Assembly: GCA_030645365.1 (NCBI GenBank)
Contig: JAUSMB010000029.1
Span: 1-46,856 of the forward strand
Length of the DNA: 46,856 bases
Reading direction: 5' to 3'
From: Rugosibacter sp.
GTDB taxonomy: Bacteria > Pseudomonadota > Gammaproteobacteria > Burkholderiales > Rhodocyclaceae
Made by a program: the position numbers and the translations under genes. Numbering within the stretch: the stretch's first letter is position 1; each line of letters starts with the position of its first letter. Below, one piece after another: positions 36,252-45,134 of the stretch. The notes below the pieces were generated by a model that worked only from the letters and a program-made list of their open reading frames with translations, did no database searches and was not told the origin of the DNA.

Positions 36252-38066
36252 TTGCGCCTACTATTAAATCCTGTTGCATGGCTCGCCAGTCTCATTCTGG
36301 CAGCGTGCAGTAGCATTCAACCGCCGACACCGTCCAGCGGCCACTTGCAGGCCACAACAGTCGCTCCCGCAGTTGCCGCGCAAGACATTCCAGCGCCCAT
36401 AGCTGCCACCGCCATGCTGCCCCGTCCCAAGGCGGCCGCAAAAGTTGAAACATATTCGGTCTCGGTGCGCGAAATTCCAGCACAGGAACTGCTCTTCGCC
36501 TTGTCGCGCGACGCCAAACTGAACATCGACGTGCACCCCGGCATCAATGGCGTGGTCACACTCAATGCGATCGACCAGACGCTGGAACAAATCCTCACCC
36601 GCATCGCCAACCAGGTGGATATCCGCTGGGAACTGGACGGACAAAATTTGGTTGTGATGCCCGACGCCCCCTTCCTGCGCACTTACAAGGTGGACTACGT
36701 CAACATCGAGCGCACGACGACGAACTCAGTAGAAATCAACACCCAGATTGCTGCAACCAGCACTGGAACGACTGACGGTAGTGGTGGCGGAACCGGTGGT
36801 AGCAATGACTCCTCGACCAAAGTCACCAGCGAGGCAAAAAACGATTTCTGGAAAACGCTGGAGGCCAGCCTCATCGGCATCCTGAATGAAAAAAACCGCA
36901 CCAAATGGGAACAAAAATGCGAGAGTGAAGCAGAAGACGCCAAGACCCGGCAAGACGCCGCAGCCGCACCCCTGGTTGGGCAGGCGAACTCGCTGAATGC
37001 CAGCAAGGAGGCAGGACAGAATCCGCCCGTAGGTGCCAAAGCAGCCCAAACCTGCGGACAGTACATTGAAAAAACCGAAGTCATCCTCAACAAGGAGGCT
37101 GGCGTCGTGGTGGTTCGCGCCACCTCACGGCAACATGGCAAAGTGGCTGAGTACATCAATCAGGTCACGCGCAATGCCGGCCGCCAGGTCACGATTGAGG
37201 CGACCATTGCAGAAGTCGTGCTGAACAACAACTACAAGCAGGGCATCAACTGGCAAAGCCTGCGCTCATTACGCAACCCAGGAACAGCGGGCTTTTCCGT
37301 GGCGCAGAATCCAACAGGTCTTCCGGTTCCAGATCCGTTAGCCACGGCCAGCACCTCATTTCTGCTGAATTATGTGGCGCCTGGCCTGGGCATATCTGCA
37401 ACCCTGCAATTGCTGGAAACTTTTGGCAATGTCAAGGTCTTGTCCAGCCCCAAAATCAGCGTGCTCAACAACCAGACGGCGATGCTCAAGGTCGTCGATA
37501 ACATTGTCTATTTTGAGGTCAAGTCGAACTCCACGATCACCACAAGCTCTCCTACGAATACAACCGTCACTACAACAGCAAAATCAGTTGCCGTCGGCCT
37601 GGTGATGAGCGTCACGCCGCAGATCAGTGAAGCAAGCATGATCACGCTGAATGTCCGGCCAACGATTTCACGAGTGCTCCGTTTCAAGCCCGACCCAAAT
37701 CCGAGCATCCCTCCTGACATTGGAAATCTCGTGCCGGAAATCCAGACGCGTGAAATGGAGTCTGTCTTGCGGTTGGCCGATGGCGAAATCGCCGTGATGG
37801 GCGGTCTGATGCAAGACACGATTGATTACAACACCGACGAAGTACCCGGCTTGGGTCGCTTGCCCGGCATCGGCAATCTTTTCCGCAATCGAAACGATAC
37901 CAACACCAAGACTGAACTGGTCATATTCCTCAAGGCCACGGTGGTTCGCGACCCGAGCATCAATGGCGACTATCGCAGCTTCCGCAGCCAGTTGCCGAAC
38001 CAGGAATTTTTCCAAAATAACCCGGGGTATGACCAAACGGCTGCCCAAGGACCGCGCGCGCCATGA
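36252..38066 (+). CDS. mshL: MSHA/type IV pilus secretin lipoprotein MshL
   Basis: This 604-residue secretin is the outer-membrane pore of the pilus. It starts at TTG, supported by a CGGAG site 7 nt upstream. The lipoprotein signal has a lipobox LAAC (Cys19). An STN/N0-like domain covers about 66-138, then a Gly/Ser-rich linker (about 168-190), an N-domain and the secretin core with LSSPKISVLNNQTAMLKVVDN, split, EVPGLGRLPGIGNLFRN and TKTELVIFLKATVV. A 60-70 residue polar insertion (about 213-277) with two Cys residues (223, 268) interrupts the N-domain. The end overlaps mshN (ATGA). The 106-bp gap before it holds no gene; a promoter is possible but not assignable. Confidence 0.92.
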   Translation: MRLLLNPVAWLASLILAACSSIQPPTPSSGHLQATTVAPAVAAQDIPAPIAATAMLPRPKAAAKVETYSVSVREIPAQELLFALSRDAKLNIDVHPGINGVVTLNAIDQTLEQILTRIANQVDIRWELDGQNLVVMPDAPFLRTYKVDYVNIERTTTNSVEINTQIAATSTGTTDGSGGGTGGSNDSSTKVTSEAKNDFWKTLEASLIGILNEKNRTKWEQKCESEAEDAKTRQDAAAAPLVGQANSLNASKEAGQNPPVGAKAAQTCGQYIEKTEVILNKEAGVVVVRATSRQHGKVAEYINQVTRNAGRQVTIEATIAEVVLNNNYKQGINWQSLRSLRNPGTAGFSVAQNPTGLPVPDPLATASTSFLLNYVAPGLGISATLQLLETFGNVKVLSSPKISVLNNQTAMLKVVDNIVYFEVKSNSTITTSSPTNTTVTTTAKSVAVGLVMSVTPQISEASMITLNVRPTISRVLRFKPDPNPSIPPDIGNLVPEIQTREMESVLRLADGEIAVMGGLMQDTIDYNTDEVPGLGRLPGIGNLFRNRNDTNTKTELVIFLKATVVRDPSINGDYRSFRSQLPNQEFFQNNPGYDQTAAQGPRAP

Positions 38067-39445
38067 GCCTGCTCATGGACGCCCTCAAGAAAGCTGAACT
38101 GGCCAAACGCCAGGGTCAAGCCGAGGCGCCCATAACGCCGGCAACACCAGCCACCACAGAAGAATCCGCCGCCGCTGTCGGCGGCATGATGCTGGAACCG
38201 CTGGAGCTACCCCTGCTGCCCGAAAATCCGCCTGCTGCGCCGAATATGACGCAAAGTGTGGCGCAAAACGGCAACCCACCCGTGCCTGAATCTTCGCCCA
38301 GTCTGTCTTCACGCCTTGAGGCACTGGATGAAGAATTTCTCGCTGCAATCGAAAAGACATCCAACCGGCCACACACCCCTTTCACAGGGTCTGCTGCCCG
38401 CGCACAACCTGAACCACGCAGGTTAGGCGCGGGATCGGGAACTATCCCCAGCCCCATCCCCGTGTCCGAGCAAACCGCGGCACACAACCTGTTCGCGGCC
38501 AAACAACCGCCTACTACTGCTGCACAGAAAAAAACTTTTGCGCTGGTGCTGGGCGGGGTGACAGCGCTGGCCACGGTGGCAATCGGCGTTTATTTCTGGT
38601 GGCAACTACAACCCCGGCAAATCAGCCCTAGCCTCGCAGTCAATCCAGTCGCCGTGTCACCACAGCCGACTATTTTGCCAGCTGCGTTGCCGGTTGCACC
38701 GATGCAACCAATCGCAACCCCTACGGATACAGCGGAAGACGAAGGGGATGAAGAGGTTGCCGCTGCCGACGCAGCGGCCAAACCGGCATCCCGTACAAGC
38801 CGATCCGACAAAGAATCCAAACCCGCCGCCATTGCGACGACCGACGAAAAAATAGTGCATCTGACCAAAGCGCCGCTGCGCATCGACCCGTCCCTGATGC
38901 GTGGTTATGATGCCTTCAACCGGGGGGATCTTGCCAGCGCACATGCCGAATACACCCGCGCCCTGCAATCTAATCCACGCAATACCGATGTGCTGCATGG
39001 TCTGGCGGCCATTGCGCTGCGCCAGGGGCAACTCGAACAAGCCGCTAATGGTTACCAGAAAATTCTCGAAGCCAACCCGCAGGATGCCACGGCCATGGCC
39101 GCCTTGATCAACATCCGCAGCCAAATGGATCCAGCAGCGGCCGAAAGCCGCCTCAAGGCGCTGGCCGCCGCGCAACCGGAACTAGCCGCGCCCGATTTCT
39201 CGCTGGGCAACCTGTATGCCAAACAAGGCCGCTGGAACGAAGCGCAGCAAGCCTATTTCCGCGCCTACAGCGCCGAGCCCGAAAATCCCGACATTCTCTA
39301 TAACCTTGCGATCAGTCTCGAACACATGCGCCAAAGTAAATTAGCCGCTCAATATTATGGTCAAGCAATAGCAGCGGCAAAAACTCACCCGGCTAATTTT
39401 GACAATACGCAAGCGGCTGCACGCATGCAGGCCTTGCAGCCTTGA
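38063..39445 (+). CDS. mshN: TPR-containing pilus biogenesis protein (MshN-like)
   Basis: This 460-residue protein begins MSLLMDALKKAELAKRQGQAE, split, a characteristic opening of MshN-type proteins. It has a long Ala/Pro-rich cytoplasmic stretch, one membrane helix (about 158-177), another low-complexity linker and TPR repeats (about 275-450) with YTRALQSNPRNTDVLHGLAAI-type helices. TPR proteins of this kind scaffold pilus assembly. It overlaps mshL by 4 bp and mshE by 1 bp (TGATG). A degenerate dispersed repeat match lies at 38650-38676, read as AVSPQPTILP. Confidence 0.82.
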   Translation: MSLLMDALKKAELAKRQGQAEAPITPATPATTEESAAAVGGMMLEPLELPLLPENPPAAPNMTQSVAQNGNPPVPESSPSLSSRLEALDEEFLAAIEKTSNRPHTPFTGSAARAQPEPRRLGAGSGTIPSPIPVSEQTAAHNLFAAKQPPTTAAQKKTFALVLGGVTALATVAIGVYFWWQLQPRQISPSLAVNPVAVSPQPTILPAALPVAPMQPIATPTDTAEDEGDEEVAAADAAAKPASRTSRSDKESKPAAIATTDEKIVHLTKAPLRIDPSLMRGYDAFNRGDLASAHAEYTRALQSNPRNTDVLHGLAAIALRQGQLEQAANGYQKILEANPQDATAMAALINIRSQMDPAAAESRLKALAAAQPELAAPDFSLGNLYAKQGRWNEAQQAYFRAYSAEPENPDILYNLAISLEHMRQSKLAAQYYGQAIAAAKTHPANFDNTQAAARMQALQP

Positions 39446-41175
39446 TGACGAAATCACACATGAATCAGCCCATGGATCCTTCAACCCAACGGCGACGCGT
39501 CGGCCAGATACTTATCGCGCAGGGCGTGATAAGTGAAGATCAGTTGCGTATTGCCTTGCTGGAGCAAATGAAATCCAACCAGCCCGTCGGGCGGTTATTG
39601 GTCACGCTCGGTTTTGTTTCCGAAGCCACACTGCGTGATGCACTAAGCGAGTCCCTGGGCCATGAGTCGGTCGATCTTGCCAACACCATCGTTGATCCAG
39701 AGGCTGTCCAGCTCATTCCACGCGATCTCGCAAAACGACACTTGCTTTTAGGTTTGAGTTACTCACCGACAACACATCATCTAAAAGTTGCGATTGCTAA
39801 CCCCGATGACATTGTCGCCATAGACAAACTACGCGCATTAATTCACCACAAAATCCATATCGAAACCCTGCTGGCAGGCGAATCAGAAATTAGCCATGCA
39901 ATTGATCAGTACTACAGCCATGAATTGTCAATTGATGGCATTCTGAATGAAATTGAAACCGGTGAAATTGACTACCGCAGTATCACCTCGACACTCGACG
40001 AATACAGCCAACCGGTAGTGCGGTTAGTCGATGCATTGCTGACTGATGCCGTCAAACGCAATGCGTCCGATATCCACTTCGAGCCTGAAGCCAGCTTTTT
40101 ACGCATCCGTTATCGCATCGATGGCTTGTTGCGCCAAATTCGTTCACTGCATAAATCTTATTGGGCCGCGATGACTGTGCGCATCAAAGTCATGAGTGGC
40201 ATGAACATCGCCGAAACCCGCGCCCCGCAGGATGGCCGCATTTCGCTCAATATCAGCGGCGATATGATTGATTTTCGCGTCTCGGCCCAACCCACCATAC
40301 ATGGCGAGAACATCGTGCTGCGCATTCTCGACCGCAAAAAAGGCATTGTGCCGATTGACGATCTGGGCCTAGATGATCATCAGATCAACCTGCTCAAACT
40401 CATGGTTGCCCGGCCCGAAGGCATCATTCTGGTGACGGGCCCCACAGGGAGTGGCAAAACCACCACGCTGTATTCCTTGCTCAATCACATCAATCTCGAA
40501 GGGGTCAACATCATGACCCTTGAAGATCCTGTGGAGTACCCCATGGCAATGATTCGCCAGACCTCCGTTGCCGAATCTGCCAAGCTGGACTTTGCCAACG
40601 GCATACGCTCCATGATGCGGCAAGATCCAGATGTCATTCTGGTCGGCGAAATTCGTGATGAAGAAACAGCGGATATGGCGTTTCGAGCAGCCATGACGGG
40701 CCATCAGGTCTACTCCACGCTACACACCAACTCTGCTCTCGGTGCCATTCCTCGTCTGCTGGATATTGGCATATTGCCCGACATCATGGCGGGCAATATC
40801 ATAGGCATGATTGCCCAGCGCTTGATACGACGCCTTTGTGTCCAGTGTCGTCGACCTTTCCCGGCGGAGCCACATGAGAAAAAACTACTCGGTCTGGCTG
40901 CATCACAACCTACCCCCATTTTGTATCGCCCCGTGGGTTGCGTTCACTGCGAGAACCAAGGCTACCGTGGGCGCATAGCCATCATGGAATTATTGCGCCT
41001 GGATAGTGAGCTGGATGATCTCATCAGCCGTCGCGCCAGCTTGCATGAAATCCGTACAGCTGCGGTTGCCAAGGGATTTCAGTCACTCGCGGCAGACGGC
41101 TTGCGGCGCGTGCGGGATGGTACGACCTCTCTCGAAGAAGTCAGTCGTGTGGTTGATCTGACTGACCGTATGTAA
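39445..41175 (+). CDS. mshE: MSHA pilus extension ATPase MshE
   Basis: This 576-residue GspE/PilB-type ATPase powers pilus extension. The N-terminal MshEN domain has two tandem motifs of the Leu/Gly/Gln-spaced type that bind cyclic di-GMP in MshE of Vibrio: RRVGQILIAQGVISEDQL and PVGRLLVTLGFVSEATL (about 12-65). Walker A is GPTGSGKTTTLYSLL, Walker B is DVILVGEIRDEETADMAF, and a tetracysteine zinc site is formed by CVQC and CVHC. I start at ATG 39445, overlapping the mshN stop as TGATG; an in-frame TTG lies one codon upstream. Confidence 0.94.
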   Translation: MTKSHMNQPMDPSTQRRRVGQILIAQGVISEDQLRIALLEQMKSNQPVGRLLVTLGFVSEATLRDALSESLGHESVDLANTIVDPEAVQLIPRDLAKRHLLLGLSYSPTTHHLKVAIANPDDIVAIDKLRALIHHKIHIETLLAGESEISHAIDQYYSHELSIDGILNEIETGEIDYRSITSTLDEYSQPVVRLVDALLTDAVKRNASDIHFEPEASFLRIRYRIDGLLRQIRSLHKSYWAAMTVRIKVMSGMNIAETRAPQDGRISLNISGDMIDFRVSAQPTIHGENIVLRILDRKKGIVPIDDLGLDDHQINLLKLMVARPEGIILVTGPTGSGKTTTLYSLLNHINLEGVNIMTLEDPVEYPMAMIRQTSVAESAKLDFANGIRSMMRQDPDVILVGEIRDEETADMAFRAAMTGHQVYSTLHTNSALGAIPRLLDIGILPDIMAGNIIGMIAQRLIRRLCVQCRRPFPAEPHEKKLLGLAASQPTPILYRPVGCVHCENQGYRGRIAIMELLRLDSELDDLISRRASLHEIRTAAVAKGFQSLAADGLRRVRDGTTSLEEVSRVVDLTDRM

Positions 41176-41205
41176 CTGTATTTTTCTAAATTCTCCTTCA
41201 CACCC

Positions 41206-42408
41206 ATGGCGCTGTATTCATACAAGGCTGTCGATCCAAACGGCAAGATGAGCTTTGGTAGTATCGAAGCCATTAACCCCGTTGATCTCGAAATGCGCTT
41301 AAAGCGCATGGGCCTTGATTTCATCAATGGCGATTTGATCAAAAAACGCAGCAGTTTGAATCGCACACGCATCACCCGCCCCGAACTCATCACTTTCTGC
41401 TTTCACCTTGAGCAACTAAGCCGTGCTGGTGTCCCCTTGATAGAAAGCCTGGCCGACCTGCGGGACAGCCTAGAAAGCCCGCGTTTTAGAGAAATCATCG
41501 CCGGAATGATTGAAAGCATTGAAGGCGGAAAAACCCTCTCGCAGGCCATGAGTGAACATCCTCACACGTTTGATGAAGTCATGGTCAATCTGATTCGTGC
41601 CGGTGAAGAAACTGGCTCTGTGCCGCACGTGCTGAACAACTTGCTCGAATCACTTAAATGGCAAGATGAACTGGCCGCACACACCAAAAAACTCATCATG
41701 TACCCCGCGTTTCTCGGCACTGTGGTTGTGGCCGTTGTCATGTTCATGATGATTTATCTCGTACCAAAAATGGCAGGCTTCATTCGCAATATGGGCCAGG
41801 CATTACCGCTACAAACCAAAATCCTTATCGCAACCTCTGATTTTTTTGTCAATTACTGGTACGTCGTCATTGGTTTGCCAATCGTGCTTGCCGTGAGCAT
41901 CACCTTGCTGATAAAACAAAATCCCGCAGCACGCTATCGCTTTGATGACATCAAACTACGCCTGCCATGGATAGGCTCCATACTTAAAAAAATCATTCTT
42001 TCGCGCTTCGCCTCGGTTTTCGCCATGATGTACGCCTCGGGCATTACCATTCTCGACTCCATCAAAACCACCGAAGACATCGTCAACAATGCCGTCATCA
42101 AGGATGGATTAAAGCGGGTCGGCCATTTGATTTCCGAAGGACAAAATGTCACCGCAGCCTTCCAGCAGGTTGATCTTTTTCCACCGCTAGTTTTACGCAT
42201 GCTGCGTGTGGGCGAAAACACCGGCGAACTGGATGTGGCGCTGACCAATGTGAGCTACTTTTACAATCGCGATGTGCGTGAATCAATTGAAAAAGTTCAA
42301 GCCATGATCGAACCCGTCATGACCGTCATCATCGGCCTCATTTTGGGGTGGATCATGCTCGCTGTGCTGGGGCCGATTTATGACATCATCACCAAAATGA
42401 AAACCTGA
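41206..42408 (+). CDS. mshG: MSHA pilus inner-membrane platform protein MshG
   Basis: This 400-residue GspF/PilC-family protein begins MALYSYKAVDPNGKMSFGSIEA, split. It has two GspF domains: the first with ELITFCFHLEQLSRAGVPLIESL, split, and the second with LSRFASVFAMMYASGITILDSI, split. Three membrane helices are visible near residues 165-190, 220-240 and 365-390. It links the ATPase MshE to the growing pilus. It starts 30 bp after mshE. Confidence 0.94.
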   Translation: MALYSYKAVDPNGKMSFGSIEAINPVDLEMRLKRMGLDFINGDLIKKRSSLNRTRITRPELITFCFHLEQLSRAGVPLIESLADLRDSLESPRFREIIAGMIESIEGGKTLSQAMSEHPHTFDEVMVNLIRAGEETGSVPHVLNNLLESLKWQDELAAHTKKLIMYPAFLGTVVVAVVMFMMIYLVPKMAGFIRNMGQALPLQTKILIATSDFFVNYWYVVIGLPIVLAVSITLLIKQNPAARYRFDDIKLRLPWIGSILKKIILSRFASVFAMMYASGITILDSIKTTEDIVNNAVIKDGLKRVGHLISEGQNVTAAFQQVDLFPPLVLRMLRVGENTGELDVALTNVSYFYNRDVRESIEKVQAMIEPVMTVIIGLILGWIMLAVLGPIYDIITKMKT

Positions 42409-42419
42409 GTGCACATCTG

Positions 42420-44027
42420 ATGGTACCCCAACGCATTCTTCTCTTTAACGGCTCTCAGCTCACCGCTCATCTATGGCGTAACGGCACGGTGAATGCTGAA
42501 CGCGAGTTTCTTCCCCAGGTCGATGGCGCGAATGGATTCAGCGCATTCGCGACTTATCTACACCAGCACCGTACCAGCCATTTTTATTGGCTTTCGGATG
42601 TGACTGAAGAAAGCTTTCAGCTCGAAGAAATCCCCTATGTTCAAGGGCGAGACCGCACCGCACTGATCGCTCGCCGCTTAAAGCAGCACTTTTACAACAC
42701 CCCCTTCACTACCTCATTGAGCCTGGGTCGATCCAGTGAAGGGCGCCGCGATGAAAAAGTGCTCCTTGCCGCACTCACTCGGCCAGATCCCATCAATGCC
42801 TGGCTAGACATCATCCGCCAAAACGGCATCATTCTCGTCGGCATTTACTCAGCACCGCTCATACTCGCCGAATGCGCTCCACGCTGGCTGAATGATAAAC
42901 AACCCACTCTGCTGATTAGCCAAACAATCAATGGCATACGGCAAAGTTTTTTTGATCAGGGAAAACTCCAATTCTCGCGACTCACCCCACTGAATAGCCT
43001 TAACACACCGGATACCGGCATCACTAAAATCGCGCAGACAATCGCCAGCGAATCGATTAAAACTTATCAATATCTTGTCGGCCAACGCCAGATCCAAACC
43101 AAAAAATCCGTACGCGTTGTCGTGCTGATTCCCGCTGCGCAAAAGCTCGCGGTACAAACACAGTGTCAAAACCAGAAACTGCTCGAGTACGATTTTCTCG
43201 ACCTGGAAACCATAGCCCGGCAAGAAAAAATCAAATTGCCGCCCAACACCCTCACCAGCGACCTGTTGTTGATGCATCGGCTGGTGAAAAATCCACCCTC
43301 CCAGCAGTTTGCCCCGCCAGTAGAGCGGCATTTTTATCGCCTCGCGCAAGTCCGCCTCGCCCTCGCGGCTATTGCCATCATCACGCTGGTTAGCGGGCTA
43401 TTGTTCGCCATAAAAACCGCTTTTGATACCGCGCAATTACAGCAAGAAACTCGCACCGCACAATCGCAAACCTTGCTCGCTACACAACGCTATAACGCGT
43501 TGCTGGACAGCTTGCCGAAAACCAGCATCGCACCAGAAAACCTGCGTGCCCTGATGACCCGTTACGAGTCGCTCCAAAAACGCACGTCAGAGCTAATCCC
43601 GTTGCTCACGCACCTGAGCCAGGCGCTGGATGCCATACCCCAAGTTGAACTGATTAACCTTGACTGGAAAGTCGAGACTACGCTAAATGCCGCAATGAGC
43701 AATGCGCAGAAAGTCTTGAGTCCGTCACTGGACGGCGCTGGTGCTACGGTGCAAAACTTTGCAAATATAAATACCAGTAGCGGCTCGTGGGCAACCTTAA
43801 CCATTCGAGCGCAACTACCCATTGAGCTAGCAGCAAACCTGCGTGCACAAAAGCAGCTCATTGACACTTTTGTTCAACGGCTGGAAAACCCGCAAACCAA
43901 AGTGCAGCTACTGACCATGCCATTTGATATCGAATCCGGCAAACCACTCAAAAGCATCCAGGAAACCGACGAGGGCCGTAGCGAATCTGCACCCACGTTT
44001 TCCCTGATGATTGCCCGTCCTTTGTGA
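42420..44027 (+). CDS. MshI-like PilM-PilN fusion (GspL-like) pilus protein
   Basis: This 535-residue protein looks like a cytoplasmic PilM-like actin-fold region (about 1-300, weakly conserved) joined to one membrane helix (about 311-331) and a periplasmic PilN-like domain with coiled coil (335-400) and a ferredoxin-like C-terminus. That is the GspL plan in one chain. Many type IV pilus systems have PilM and PilN as separate proteins. It lies 12 bp after mshG and upstream of a PilO-like gene. The MshI name is by position and architecture. Confidence 0.75.
   Translation: MVPQRILLFNGSQLTAHLWRNGTVNAEREFLPQVDGANGFSAFATYLHQHRTSHFYWLSDVTEESFQLEEIPYVQGRDRTALIARRLKQHFYNTPFTTSLSLGRSSEGRRDEKVLLAALTRPDPINAWLDIIRQNGIILVGIYSAPLILAECAPRWLNDKQPTLLISQTINGIRQSFFDQGKLQFSRLTPLNSLNTPDTGITKIAQTIASESIKTYQYLVGQRQIQTKKSVRVVVLIPAAQKLAVQTQCQNQKLLEYDFLDLETIARQEKIKLPPNTLTSDLLLMHRLVKNPPSQQFAPPVERHFYRLAQVRLALAAIAIITLVSGLLFAIKTAFDTAQLQQETRTAQSQTLLATQRYNALLDSLPKTSIAPENLRALMTRYESLQKRTSELIPLLTHLSQALDAIPQVELINLDWKVETTLNAAMSNAQKVLSPSLDGAGATVQNFANINTSSGSWATLTIRAQLPIELAANLRAQKQLIDTFVQRLENPQTKVQLLTMPFDIESGKPLKSIQETDEGRSESAPTFSLMIARPL
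43729..43752 (+). repeat. Degenerate match to the dispersed repeat in the mshI-like gene
   Basis: The plus strand reads CTGGACGGCGCTGGTG followed by CTACGGTGC. It shares CGGCGCTGGTG with the repeat but lacks AAAAGT. It is read as LDGAGATV. It may be a decayed copy or chance. Confidence 0.25.
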
Positions 44028-44051
44028 TCAAGTAGCCGCGTTCCTACATAA

Positions 44052-44681
44052 ATGATGAATTTTTCCAGCCAGGATTTCAAGAAAATACAATGGGCGGTAC
44101 TGCTGCTCATCATCTGCCTGCTGATCGCCAGCGCTGCCGTATGGGCAGTATTCGCCCAGCAAAAAGCCGCAATACAAATGAATAACAGTCTCATTGCCGC
44201 CGAAAAAGAAATGGCCGCCAATCTCCAGCGTGCGCGCAACGAAGAACAAGAGCTACGTGACAAAATTACCCGTTATGAAGCCCTGAAACAACGCGGCATC
44301 GTGGGCGCGGAACAGCGGCTGGACTGGATCGATCTGATCAACCAAATCAAAACCGAACGGCGCATACTAAAATTGGAGTATGACTTTGCCCCGCAACGAA
44401 AACTCGATGCCACCCTCCTGCCCGAAGGCCCAGAGGCAGGCGGCATGAGCCTCATGTCCAGCCAGATGCATTTGCGCCTATCACTGCTGCATGAAGGCGA
44501 GCTGCTGGGTTTTCTCGATGACCTGCGTGCCGCTGCCTCCGCACTGGTTCAAATACGCGCCTGTAGTCTGGGGCGCAGCATACCTGGCCCAGCCGAGGCA
44601 GCCCAGCGCGGCATCAAGCCTCAGCTCACCGCCGAATGCACTCTTGAATGGATAACGCTCAAATCGAGTACCGGCTCATGA
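44052..44681 (+). CDS. PilO/MshJ-like pilus biogenesis protein
   Basis: This 209-residue protein has one membrane helix (about 14-36), a periplasmic coiled coil (about 40-80) and a small C-terminal domain, the bitopic plan of PilO and GspM. ATG at 44055 is an equally good start. It follows the PilM-PilN-like gene by 24 bp, matching the usual MNO order. The MSHA equivalent is MshJ. Its stop overlaps the next start (ATGA). Confidence 0.75.
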   Translation: MMNFSSQDFKKIQWAVLLLIICLLIASAAVWAVFAQQKAAIQMNNSLIAAEKEMAANLQRARNEEQELRDKITRYEALKQRGIVGAEQRLDWIDLINQIKTERRILKLEYDFAPQRKLDATLLPEGPEAGGMSLMSSQMHLRLSLLHEGELLGFLDDLRAAASALVQIRACSLGRSIPGPAEAAQRGIKPQLTAECTLEWITLKSSTGS

Positions 44682-45121
44682 AACACACCCATTGCCTCAT
44701 GCTCGGGTTGCTCATCACCAGCATCACCTATCCCGCCCATGCCGAATCAACTACATCCGCTCCATTTGGTCGGCTATTTTTCACCCCAGAAAAACGCCTC
44801 ACGCTCGAACGCCAGCGCTTATCCAACATTCAAGAAACCCAAACGCTGGAAGGCGCCACCATGAGCCTTGATGGCGTCGTGCAGCGTTCCAGTGGCAAAT
44901 CCACGGTGTGGATCAATGGCCGCGCACAAGATGAGCATGATGCCGTGCGCACCGGCGTCACCGTTCATCTCACCCCAAAAAATCCGGGCCGCGCGCAACT
45001 CTCCCCTGGCGAAGAATCGCCCACCCAGCTCAAGGTCGGTGAAGCCATCAACCGCGCCACTGGCGAGCGCAACGACCGGCTCGGCGGCGGCGTGGTCAAG
45101 ACGCCGGCCAGTCGGCGCTAA
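44678..45121 (+). CDS. PilP/MshK-like exported pilus protein
   Basis: I start at 44678, where ATGA overlaps the previous stop. The 147-residue product has a signal peptide (MKHTHCLMLGLLITSITYPAHA, split after CLML) and a short domain with LDGVVQRSSGKSTVWINGR, a pattern seen in MshK/PilP-like and GspC-like proteins. It probably bridges inner-membrane pilus proteins and the secretin. An ATG ten codons upstream is in frame but gives a poorer signal. Confidence 0.7.
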   Translation: MKHTHCLMLGLLITSITYPAHAESTTSAPFGRLFFTPEKRLTLERQRLSNIQETQTLEGATMSLDGVVQRSSGKSTVWINGRAQDEHDAVRTGVTVHLTPKNPGRAQLSPGEESPTQLKVGEAINRATGERNDRLGGGVVKTPASRR

Positions 45122-45134
45122 GCGGAGTAAGGCA

